From CAYXRK01 sp964467615 (GTDB lineage Bacteria; Hydrogenedentota; Hydrogenedentia; Hydrogenedentales; GCA-2746185): 13,380 nucleotides of DNA. The DNA is taken from contig CAYXRK010000134.1 in NCBI GenBank assembly GCA_964467615.1, positions 1 to 13,380 of the forward strand, given 5' to 3'. Shown one piece after another: positions 6,251 to 13,380 of the stretch. The notes beneath the pieces are model-generated. The model worked only from the letters and a program-made list of their open reading frames with translations. It did not search any database and was not told where the DNA came from. Position numbers and translations under genes: made by a program. Numbering within the stretch: position 1 is the first letter of the stretch; every line of letters starts with the position of its first letter.

Positions 6251-9200
6251 ATGCGATCAAGAGCATCTGCTCTAGTGTTGACGGTGCTAGCCGTTTTCGC
6301 CTACTCCGGGTGCAACGACGCCGGATCGCCAGATGATGTCCCCCCTCCCGGATCCGTCGCGACGCCCGCCGATATACCGGCTTCCGGCACAGATGCGCCC
6401 AGTGGCCTCGTAGCGTTCGATACGGGAGACGTAGCCATTCGGCTTTTCCGGTCAAATTCCAAGTCCGGCCTCGATGCAAGATTGGCCGGAATCGAGGATA
6501 CCTACAGACCGATCCCCGATCGTCGATTTCTTCACGCACTCCTCGGCGCACGTCTTCTGGCCGAAAATGCGCAAACACTTCCAGTCGACCTGAATTTTTC
6601 GAGCGGCAAATGGACCGTAAAAATTGGGGAAGAAACAGCGGGTGAGTTGCCCGAGTTTCCAGACTTTCCAGACGCCGTCGCGATGATCGAAAACAATTGG
6701 CGGAAGTCAATCGATACGGGCGCACTCAAGTTTCAGGACGACGTTCCCGCGGAAACCCTCGCCGCTATCGGCGTTGAACTCGATGCGTATCTCCCACACC
6801 ACTTGTTCGCGGCAGGACGCCAAATCAACGATGCGTGGAAACAATATGGCCCGGACGCACGATTAGTCGCGCTCGCGGCGCGCCTCTTCGTGGCGCTGAC
6901 CATGCAGCGCGTCGATTCGCTCGAGGCCTACGACCAACTTCCCGCCAAAGCCTGCGCGCTCGTCGCCATTGCCGGTAGTACCGGCAGCGAACCTCTCCTT
7001 TCGGAGAAATGCCTCCTCGCGTACGAGATGGGTTACACCACCGCAGCCATGCAATTCGCCGCGCAATTGGACGAATCTGATCCCGCCCGCCTCTACGTTA
7101 CGCGGAACGATGAACAACTCTCCGAAATCGCGCACCAGGACCCGCCGCCGCCGCTCGCCCGCGGTTTGTATATGCGCCGGTTGGCCCAACTCGCCGACAG
7201 CGAAGGCATGGCGAAGTACTTCGAGGCCGCGCTTCCGAGGGAGGATCGAATGACGCTAGCGATGTGGTCTGCCGGATTGGAATCGAACACATTCGCCGCG
7301 TGGCGAAACAATTCCAGCGCCTTGCCCGCTATGACAGTCATTGCACTCGGCCAAGCGGTCGAGGCGATTCCGGCCTGGGCGACTCTCGCCAACGACACGC
7401 GGGAAACCTCCCCCGAGTCCGAAGCACTCGAGAAGATTATGAAGGCCGAACCGCCCCGATTAGTCGAAAAATTTGATGAACTCTCGCCTGGCCTCGTTTC
7501 AAAATTTGAGGGGCCGTTGGTCACGTCCGACGACATCGGCAAGTACCTCGAATCGTACTTCGTTTCCGGCCTCGCCAAGTTCGGACTATTCCTTTCGAAC
7601 ATGTTGGGATCGCAGCAAGCCGCCGCCGAATTCGCCGCCTCGCTCGACCGTTGCGAAGGCCCAATGCTGCAAAATCTCCGGCGTTGGTACCGGGGTATCA
7701 CCGAATCATCCCACGACCCCGAAGCGTCGGTGGACCTGTTGATTGCTGCGGCAAAGCTGAATTGGCACGGCACCGCCGGGTTCTGCGAGATCGAGAACAG
7801 CGTGGGCCAAACCTATCCGTATGGAAAGGCCCACAATCTCGATGCCGCCGTCGCGGTCGCCTCGCGTGTCGATACCCGCCCCGAGGGTCTCGCGCTGATG
7901 GCCCGCGTCGCGGCAAAGCTATTGTACGACCCGGCTCTTCGCGACCACATGTACGACAACGTTATTCGGCTGTCATCCGGAGGCAACGACTCGCTGCGGG
8001 AGTGGTACCTCGATTCGAAAAATGATCGGGCGGGTCTCGACGAGCTCGTTCGATCACCGAAAACGCCGGTGTATGTGAAGTATCGCGCCGTCAACGATCT
8101 CGCGCGCGCCGACGGCACCACGCCGGACACGCTTATCGCCGCCTACGAATCGCTCATCCAATCCCAGCCCGACGAGTGGACGATGTACGACAAGCTCGCG
8201 CGGTATTTGCGCGACCTGGGCCGGTACGACGAAGCGGCGGACGTCATGAATCGTTGGCTTAACCGCAAAGTCGATACTGCCGGCCTCGAAGAGAACGCGG
8301 CCCGCGCGTTGCTCGCAAAAATATATCGTCTCGCGGGACGTCTTGATGACGCGCTCGCGACGTTACAGCCCGTTATCGACGGCCAGTATGGGGGAGTAAT
8401 GGAGCAGCACGCATTGCTGCTCGCCGCCATGGGTAAGCCGGTCGAGGCCGTCGATAAAGCGAAGGCCCTCATCGAACGCTATCCCCAATCCGCGTTTACC
8501 TACGCCGTGTTATCGAGCATCTATCTGGAGCAAGGCCGCGTGGACGACGCTGCCAAAGTACTCGTATCGAATGCCTCCTCGTTCGGCGCGAACGCGTGGA
8601 AAGACGACATCTGGCCGGAATTCGACCACATGTTCAAGAAAAGCGGCGACTCGCTGCTCAGGGCCGGATTAAAAACCATGATACAGGCCGGCCTCGGCGA
8701 TACCGCGGTCGATGGACTCGTCCGCCAACTCCGCATGGCCGACAAGACCGACCTCGCGATTGACGTCTACACCCAGTTCGCCGCCACAGTATGGGGAACG
8801 GACGACGCGGCACTTAACTTATACAAATTGTTGAAAGAGAACGGCAGGCGCGAGGAAGGCATCAAACTTTTAGAACAGCGCTACGCCGCGATCGACAAGC
8901 GCGCCGCCATCGCGCCGCTGTTACTCCGTACCGAACAATTTGAGTTGTTCTGGGACCTATACCCCAATCCCGAAGCGGGCCCAAACCCGGAATTCATCTG
9001 GCTGTTCCGCGCGGCCGGCGCCGCCGCGGCCGGCGTGAAGAACGATCCGCACTACGACGAACTCATCGCCTACTTCACGCCGATCGGCAAAGGCTACTAT
9101 CATGATCTCGGTCGCATCCTCATGGGGATTGCACCGGAGGAAAGCGGCTACGCGCTCGTATCAAGCGAGGACAGTATCTGCGAGATGGGCTACTACCTCG

Positions 9201-9379
9201 GCATGCGCGCGCTCGGCGAGGGGCGCATCGCCGACGCCGTCCGCTGGATGCGCGTCGCCGTCGAAACCCGCCGCGAATCCAATTCCGAATGGCACCTGGC
9301 GATCGACTACCTTTACCGCATCGCCAACAAGAGCAAGAACTTGGAATTGCTCTCCACGCAAGACATCGTTGGATCCTAG
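6251..9379 (+). CDS. Large TPR-repeat lipoprotein of unknown function
   Basis: This 1042-residue protein starts with a lipoprotein-type signal: MRSR, a hydrophobic stretch, then SGC with the lipid-accepting Cys at 21. Tyr at position -3 is less usual than Leu. A low-complexity Pro/Asp/Ala linker follows to about residue 52. The long middle part (about 60-620) is rich in predicted helices, but I recognise no domain. Residues 640-775 contain clear tetratricopeptide-like units, for example ARYLRDLGRYDEAADVMNRW (650-669), AKIYRLAGRLDDALATLQPV (689-708) and SSIYLEQGRVDDAAKVLVSN (755-774), so it probably scaffolds protein-protein contacts at a membrane facing the periplasm. The ATG is preceded by GGGGG six bases upstream, a fair ribosome binding site. 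It is separated from both neighbours by gaps of 100-220 bases, so it may be its own unit. No catalytic motif is visible. Confidence 0.7.
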   Translation: MRSRASALVLTVLAVFAYSGCNDAGSPDDVPPPGSVATPADIPASGTDAPSGLVAFDTGDVAIRLFRSNSKSGLDARLAGIEDTYRPIPDRRFLHALLGARLLAENAQTLPVDLNFSSGKWTVKIGEETAGELPEFPDFPDAVAMIENNWRKSIDTGALKFQDDVPAETLAAIGVELDAYLPHHLFAAGRQINDAWKQYGPDARLVALAARLFVALTMQRVDSLEAYDQLPAKACALVAIAGSTGSEPLLSEKCLLAYEMGYTTAAMQFAAQLDESDPARLYVTRNDEQLSEIAHQDPPPPLARGLYMRRLAQLADSEGMAKYFEAALPREDRMTLAMWSAGLESNTFAAWRNNSSALPAMTVIALGQAVEAIPAWATLANDTRETSPESEALEKIMKAEPPRLVEKFDELSPGLVSKFEGPLVTSDDIGKYLESYFVSGLAKFGLFLSNMLGSQQAAAEFAASLDRCEGPMLQNLRRWYRGITESSHDPEASVDLLIAAAKLNWHGTAGFCEIENSVGQTYPYGKAHNLDAAVAVASRVDTRPEGLALMARVAAKLLYDPALRDHMYDNVIRLSSGGNDSLREWYLDSKNDRAGLDELVRSPKTPVYVKYRAVNDLARADGTTPDTLIAAYESLIQSQPDEWTMYDKLARYLRDLGRYDEAADVMNRWLNRKVDTAGLEENAARALLAKIYRLAGRLDDALATLQPVIDGQYGGVMEQHALLLAAMGKPVEAVDKAKALIERYPQSAFTYAVLSSIYLEQGRVDDAAKVLVSNASSFGANAWKDDIWPEFDHMFKKSGDSLLRAGLKTMIQAGLGDTAVDGLVRQLRMADKTDLAIDVYTQFAATVWGTDDAALNLYKLLKENGRREEGIKLLEQRYAAIDKRAAIAPLLLRTEQFELFWDLYPNPEAGPNPEFIWLFRAAGAAAAGVKNDPHYDELIAYFTPIGKGYYHDLGRILMGIAPEESGYALVSSEDSICEMGYYLGMRALGEGRIADAVRWMRVAVETRRESNSEWHLAIDYLYRIANKSKNLELLSTQDIVGS

Positions 9380-9442
9380 ATTCCGCATCATGATATGCCT
9401 GCGGTCGTGCGTATCGGGCGCGAATGGTAAACTGCCCGTCCG

Positions 9443-9460
9443 CCGCCCGTGTCCGGGCGG
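9443..9460 (+). terminator. GC-rich hairpin between the TPR lipoprotein and yyaL-like genes
   Basis: A perfect 7-bp stem CCGCCCG/CGGGCGG (9443-9449 and 9454-9460) with loop TGTC is followed by GAAATTT, a poor U-tract. It could be a weak terminator for the lipoprotein gene or a leader structure of the next gene. An extended -10-like TGGTAAACT at 9425-9433 lies just upstream and would place the hairpin in the yyaL-like leader. Confidence 0.35.
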
Positions 9461-9481
9461 GAAATTTGGCCACAATTCCCG

Positions 9482-11698
9482 ATGTTATCTTCATTCGTAC
9501 GAGGCCGCCTCTTCGCGGCGCTGCTGCTCACTGTTCCTATCCGGGCGCAGGAGCCGGCGCCCGGCGCGCCCAAGGAGTCTGAGACGTTGCCCGCTGTGAC
9601 CCATACGAACCGTCTCGCAAAGGAGACGAGCCCGTACCTCCTCCAGCACGCGCACAACCCGGTCGATTGGTATCCCTGGGGCGACGAAGCGCTCGCCCGC
9701 GCCAAGACCGAGGACAAACCCATCTTCCTCTCCGTCGGCTATTCCTCGTGCCATTGGTGCCACGTGATGGAGCACGAGTCTTTCGAAGACGAGGAGATCG
9801 CGGCGGCGATGAACGAGCACTTCGTCTGCATCAAGGTCGACCGGGAGGAACGCCCCGACATCGACGAAATCTACATGAGCGCCGTCCAGGCCATGACCGG
9901 CAGCGGCGGCTGGCCGATGAGCGTGTGGCTCACGCCCGACCTGAAACCCTTTTACGGCGGCACCTACTTCCCGCCGGATGACAAATTCGGCCGCCCCGGC
10001 TTCAAGCGCGTGCTCGAAAGCGTCGCCTCTGCATGGGAGACCAAGCGCGACGAGCTTGTGCAGAGCGCCGGCCGCCTGACCGAACACATGCAGACCGTGC
10101 TCACCGAAAGCATCGGCGAATCCGGCGCGCTCTCGACTGATCTCATCACGCGGGGCGTCGCCGAATTGAGCAAGGACTTCGACGCGCGCGAAGGCGGCTT
10201 CGGCGGCGCGCCGAAATTCCCCTCCGCGCCGAGCATCCAACTCCTCCTGCGCGAACACGCCCGCACCGGCGACGATCACGAACTCCATATGGCCACGTTC
10301 ACCCTCGACCGCATGGCCTACGGCGGTATTTACGATCATCTCGGTGGCGGTTTCGCGCGCTATTCGACGGACGCGGAATGGCTCGTTCCCCATTTCGAGA
10401 AAATGCTGTATGACAACGCCCAACTCGTGCAGGCCTACATCGAAGCGTGGCAGGCCACGAAGAAGCCGCTTTACAAGCGCATCGCCGAGGAAACCTTCGA
10501 ATACATCCTGCGCGACATGACCGGCCCGCAAGGCGGCTTCTACTCCGCCGAAGACGCCGACAGCGAAGGCGAGGAAGGCAAGTTTTATCTCTGGACCTAC
10601 GACGAAATCGTCAGCGCGCTCGGCGAAGCGGACGCAAAACTCTTCTGCGCGTACTACCGCGTCCGCCGCAACGGCAACTTCAATTCGCAGGAGCACTACC
10701 ACGCCGGCAAGAACATCTTGCACATGCTCGGCAGTCCGGAAGACATCGCCGCCGATTCAGGCTACGAAGTCTCGGACTTCACCGAGAAACTCCCCGCGCT
10801 GAAGGCAAATCTCCTCGCAATCCGGAGCAAGCGCGTCCGCCCTGGGTTGGACGACAAAGTCCTGACCTCGTGGAACGCGCTGATGATCTCGGCCTTCGCG
10901 CAGGGCTATCAAGCGTTCGGCGAAGAGCGCTACCGCGATGCCGCCGTGAAAGCCGCCACGTTTATCACCTCCGAAATGATGCATGGCGGCGAACTCCTCC
11001 GCACGCACCGCGCCGGCGAGAGCCGCCTGCCCGCGTACCTCGAGGACTACGCCTACCTCATCCCCGCGCTGCTCGATGTCTACGAGGCCACGTTCGACCC
11101 CGAATGGATCAACCGCGCCGACGCGCTCGCGAAAACGATGATCGCGAAATTTTGGGACACCGAAAAAAACTCGTTCTACTTCACATCGAAGGACCACACG
11201 AACCTCATCGTCCGCACACGCCCGACCTACGACGGCGCGACGCCCTCCGGCAACTCGATGGCCGCGCTCGGCCTGCTGCGTCTCGCGAAATTCCTCGACA
11301 ACGTGGACTACTACGCCACGGCCAAGGGCGTCCTCGAAGCGAACAAGGCCTACCTCGAACGCGCCCCCCGAGGCTACCTAAAAATGCTGACCGCCGTGGA
11401 CTTCCTGCTCTATCCGCCCAAGGAAGTCGCCATCGCGGGGCCAATCGACAGCGCCGGTGTTCAACAATTGCTGGCGGCACTGCGAATGTCGTTCGTGCCG
11501 AACAAGGTCGTGGCATGGATCGACCCCGCCAGCGCGAACGCCGCCGAGCTCGGCGCGCGCATGCCGCTGCTGCAAAGCAAGGCGTTGGTCGACGGCAAAC
11601 CCGCCGCCTATGTCTGCAAGGACTTCGCGTGCAAGCGCCCGGTAACGACGCCCGAAGCGCTGCTCGAACAGTTGGAACTAAAGCCAGGAGATGCGTGA
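9482..11698 (+). CDS. yyaL: Exported YyaL/DUF255-family protein: thioredoxin domain plus six-hairpin domain
   Basis: With the ATG at 9482 the protein has 738 residues. It starts with a signal peptide (MLSSFVRGRL, hydrophobic core, PIRAQ-EPAPG; cleavage near 23). The family hallmark TSPYLLQHAHNPVDWYPWG is at 49-67. SSCHWCHVMEHESF (88-101) is a CxxC thioredoxin-type site (C90, C93), and GGWPMSVWLTP (142-152) holds the cis-proline region of the fold (DsbH-like, about 45-200). The rest (about 220-720) is a helical (alpha/alpha)6 domain resembling N-acylglucosamine 2-epimerases, as in human SPATA20. The biochemical role of the family is not settled. A GTG at 9449 would extend the frame by 11 residues, but it lies in a hairpin and would bury the signal peptide, so 9482 is preferred; neither has a strong ribosome binding site. 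Many homologues are cytoplasmic. Export plus a DsbD gene one base downstream suggests a periplasmic thiol role here. Confidence 0.85.
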   Translation: MLSSFVRGRLFAALLLTVPIRAQEPAPGAPKESETLPAVTHTNRLAKETSPYLLQHAHNPVDWYPWGDEALARAKTEDKPIFLSVGYSSCHWCHVMEHESFEDEEIAAAMNEHFVCIKVDREERPDIDEIYMSAVQAMTGSGGWPMSVWLTPDLKPFYGGTYFPPDDKFGRPGFKRVLESVASAWETKRDELVQSAGRLTEHMQTVLTESIGESGALSTDLITRGVAELSKDFDAREGGFGGAPKFPSAPSIQLLLREHARTGDDHELHMATFTLDRMAYGGIYDHLGGGFARYSTDAEWLVPHFEKMLYDNAQLVQAYIEAWQATKKPLYKRIAEETFEYILRDMTGPQGGFYSAEDADSEGEEGKFYLWTYDEIVSALGEADAKLFCAYYRVRRNGNFNSQEHYHAGKNILHMLGSPEDIAADSGYEVSDFTEKLPALKANLLAIRSKRVRPGLDDKVLTSWNALMISAFAQGYQAFGEERYRDAAVKAATFITSEMMHGGELLRTHRAGESRLPAYLEDYAYLIPALLDVYEATFDPEWINRADALAKTMIAKFWDTEKNSFYFTSKDHTNLIVRTRPTYDGATPSGNSMAALGLLRLAKFLDNVDYYATAKGVLEANKAYLERAPRGYLKMLTAVDFLLYPPKEVAIAGPIDSAGVQQLLAALRMSFVPNKVVAWIDPASANAAELGARMPLLQSKALVDGKPAAYVCKDFACKRPVTTPEALLEQLELKPGDA
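11686..11690 (+). promoter_or_regulatory. Ribosome binding site that decides the dsbD start
   Basis: AGGAG ends nine bases before ATG 11700 but directly abuts an in-frame ATG at 11691. The spacing favours 11700, giving MLKVFRA as the start of the signal peptide. Confidence 0.7.
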
Positions 11699-11699
11699 C

Positions 11700-13380
11700 A
11701 TGTTGAAGGTGTTTCGCGCCACGGTATTGATCGCTCTCGTGCCCGTCGCACTCGCGCAAGGTTTCAAAGCGGAGGATGTCAAGACGCAGGCCGTCTTCGA
11801 AGCCGACGCCATCCCCGCCGGACAACAAGGCCGCATCGCTTTCTCCTTCCAGCTCCCGCCCAAGTTCCACGTCAACTCAAACAAGCCGCTCGAAGAGAAC
11901 CTCATACCGACGACCGTCAACTTCGAGCTGCCCGAGGGCATCTCGCTCGATGCCCTCGCCTTCCCCGAACCCATCCAGGTCAGCGTCGTCGGTTTCGAGA
12001 CGCCGCTCGCCGTCTTCGAAGAACACTTCGCCATCGGCGCGCGCTTCAGCGTCCCCGCCAACGTCCAGCCCGGCGCATACCCCGCAAAAGCAAAAGTCCG
12101 CATTCAAGCCTGCAACGAAACCTCCTGCTTCCCGCCCAAAACGCTAGAGATCGAATTCACCGTCAACGTCGTCGCGGCGAACACCGCCGTCACAAAACAA
12201 AACGCCCAAATCTTCGACGCCATGAAATTCGAACCCGTCATCGCCTCGTCCGATCCGTCCGGTTCGTCCGACCCGTCCGACACCACCGTCGCATCTGCGG
12301 ATGACAACGCCGCCCTCGCCCTCCTCGATCAATTCACCCTCCTCGGCACCTCCGGCTACGTCTCCAAATCCGAGTTCATCAAATTCATCGACGAAGCCGA
12401 AACCGGCGTCATCAAGAAAGGCGCGTTCGAAGACATGGGCCCCGTCGCCATGGTCCTCGCCATCCTCGGCGGCGGTCTCCTGCTCAACCTCACCCCCTGC
12501 GTCCTCCCCATGGTCCCCATCAACCTCGCCATCATCGGCGCGGGCGCGAAGGCCGGCTCCAAGGGCCGCGGCTTCGCTCTCGGCGGCGTCTACGGCCTCG
12601 CCATGGCCGCGGTCTACGGCGCGCTCGGCCTCCTCGTCATCCTCACCGGCAGCACCTTCGGCGCCATCAACTCCTTCTGGTGGTTCAACGCCGGCATCGC
12701 CGCCCTCTTCGTCGTCCTCGCCCTCGGCATGTTCGACATCATCAACATCGACTTCACCCGCTTCCAATCCAAGCTCAACCTCCAGGGAAAATCGCGCGGC
12801 ACCTTCGCCCTCGCCTTCATCATGGGCGCGGTCGCCGCCCTCCTCGCCGGCGCATGCGTCGCCCCCGTCGTCATCGCCGTCATCCTCTACGCGGGCGACG
12901 CCTACCTCAAAGGCAACACCGTCGCCCTCGCGCTCCCCTTCCTCCTCGGCGTCGGCATGGCCCTCCCCTGGCCCTTCGCCGGCGGCGGGATGTCCTTCCT
13001 GCCCAAGCCCGGCAAATGGATGTCCCGCGTCAAACAGGCCTTCGGCGTATTCATCCTCGGCTTCTCCGCCTACTACGGCTACCAGGCCTATGAACAGGTC
13101 CAGGCGACCCGCGTCGACAGCGCCCAAGTCCAAGAAAGCGTCGACAAACTCCTCCAAGAAGGCTGGCACGCCTCCCTCTCCGAAGGACTAAAACTCGCCA
13201 AGGCCGAAAACAAAAACGTCCTCATCGACGTCTGGGCCACCTGGTGCAAGAACTGCCTCGTCATGGACAAGACCGTTCTCAAAGACCCCGGCGTCCTCGC
13301 CCGCCTAGACGGCTACATCAAAATCAAATACCAAGCCCAATACCCCGCCGCCGCCCCCGCGGGGGGGGGGCGGGGGCGCG
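11700..13380 (+). CDS. dsbD: Thiol:disulfide interchange protein DsbD (3' end outside window)
   Basis: DsbD carries electrons from cytoplasmic thioredoxin across the inner membrane to periplasmic thiol proteins through three Cys pairs, and all three are visible. A signal peptide (1-19, ending VALA-Q) precedes the immunoglobulin-like alpha domain with CNETSC (C138, C143). A linker with a Ser/Asp/Pro repeat (183-194) and a polar stretch follow. The membrane domain (about 255-440) has LTPCVLPMVP (C267) and AGACVAPVV (C386). The C-terminal thioredoxin-like domain has DVWATWCKNC (C516, C519). The frame stays open to the window end; E. coli DsbD has 565 residues, so the domain is nearly complete. 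It begins one base after the yyaL-like stop, clearly in the same operon. Third codon positions are overwhelmingly C. After about residue 545 the translation becomes YPAAAPAGGGGGR, which does not look like DsbD (see the terminal tract). Confidence 0.9.
   Translation, partial: MLKVFRATVLIALVPVALAQGFKAEDVKTQAVFEADAIPAGQQGRIAFSFQLPPKFHVNSNKPLEENLIPTTVNFELPEGISLDALAFPEPIQVSVVGFETPLAVFEEHFAIGARFSVPANVQPGAYPAKAKVRIQACNETSCFPPKTLEIEFTVNVVAANTAVTKQNAQIFDAMKFEPVIASSDPSGSSDPSDTTVASADDNAALALLDQFTLLGTSGYVSKSEFIKFIDEAETGVIKKGAFEDMGPVAMVLAILGGGLLLNLTPCVLPMVPINLAIIGAGAKAGSKGRGFALGGVYGLAMAAVYGALGLLVILTGSTFGAINSFWWFNAGIAALFVVLALGMFDIINIDFTRFQSKLNLQGKSRGTFALAFIMGAVAALLAGACVAPVVIAVILYAGDAYLKGNTVALALPFLLGVGMALPWPFAGGGMSFLPKPGKWMSRVKQAFGVFILGFSAYYGYQAYEQVQATRVDSAQVQESVDKLLQEGWHASLSEGLKLAKAENKNVLIDVWATWCKNCLVMDKTVLKDPGVLARLDGYIKIKYQAQYPAAAPAGGGRGR
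12246..12281 (+). repeat. Two tandem 18-base units in the DsbD linker
   Basis: Two near-identical 18-base units (12246-12263 and 12264-12281) encode SSDPSG and SSDPSD in frame. They lengthen the flexible linker between the periplasmic alpha domain and the membrane domain. Confidence 0.7.
13343..13380. other. Terminal pure-G/C tract with perfect inverted repeat, probable artefact
   Basis: All 38 last bases are G or C. Bases 13352-13360 and 13370-13378 form a perfect 9-bp inverted repeat around a loop of nine G. The DsbD reading frame continues through it but encodes a Pro/Ala/Gly run in place of the expected thioredoxin-domain sequence. A sequencing or assembly artefact at a contig end is the simplest reading. 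Confidence 0.6.

Noticed and set aside
9449..9481. GTG start for the yyaL-like gene
   Set aside because: It lies in a GC hairpin, has no ribosome binding site, and would place 11 polar residues ahead of the signal peptide. ATG 9482 gives a normal signal peptide.
9491..10723. Minus-strand open frame of 410 codons opposite the yyaL-like gene
   Set aside because: No recognisable domain, and the plus strand encodes a complete conserved family across the same span.
11691..11699. Upstream in-frame ATG for dsbD
   Set aside because: It directly abuts the AGGAG site with no spacer. ATG 11700 has a normal nine-base spacing.
12144..13169. Long minus-strand open frame (341 codons) opposite dsbD, and a 296-codon plus-strand frame at 12301-13191
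   Set aside because: Both are shadows of the strongly C-ending codons of dsbD. Their translations are low-complexity Glu/Gly/Asp or Ser/Pro runs, while the dsbD frame shows all expected motifs.

Overview
The window is GC-rich and gene-dense. Its genes suggest a Gram-negative, free-living bacterium with much exported, respiratory and redox machinery. An EG-repeat surface protein with a C-terminal sorting-like tail, a RoxA/CCP-like diheme cytochrome, a GT4/GH130 pair and an exported YyaL-type protein beside DsbD together fit the PVC-adjacent, deep-branching groups. Candidatus Hydrogenedentota is my best guess, but this is inference from gene content only.

Left part (1-473). The window opens inside the 3' end of a gene for a secreted protein with a Glu-Gly repeat linker and a short hydrophobic/basic C-terminal tail (stop at 162). 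Just after it, in another frame, lies a 64-residue remnant of the C-terminus of a type II NADH dehydrogenase of the FGRDISRF type (191-382). A strong hairpin (398-428) follows, and it can terminate the minus-strand cytochrome gene.

Cytochrome and divergent region (474-2291). A minus-strand gene encodes an exported diheme c-type cytochrome. The 390-base intergenic region upstream holds a plausible promoter for it and a good sigma70-like promoter facing the glycan genes.

Glycan operon (2292-6034). A 762-residue fusion of a GT4 glycosyltransferase with an uncharacterised helical (alpha/alpha-type) domain is coupled through an ATGA overlap to a GH130 mannoside phosphorylase/hydrolase-family enzyme. 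One half looks biosynthetic and the other phosphorolytic or hydrolytic. This pair is the best candidate here for an undescribed pathway.

Lipoprotein and redox pair (6251-13380). A 1042-residue TPR lipoprotein precedes a YyaL/DUF255 protein that carries a signal peptide and a CHWC thioredoxin motif. One base after its stop comes a DsbD-type thiol:disulfide interchange protein with its own ribosome binding site, running off the window. The layout suggests DsbD feeding electrons from the cytoplasm to an exported YyaL. The last 38 bases are pure G/C, fold into a perfect hairpin around a G run, and no longer encode DsbD-like sequence. They look like a contig-end or sequencing artefact.
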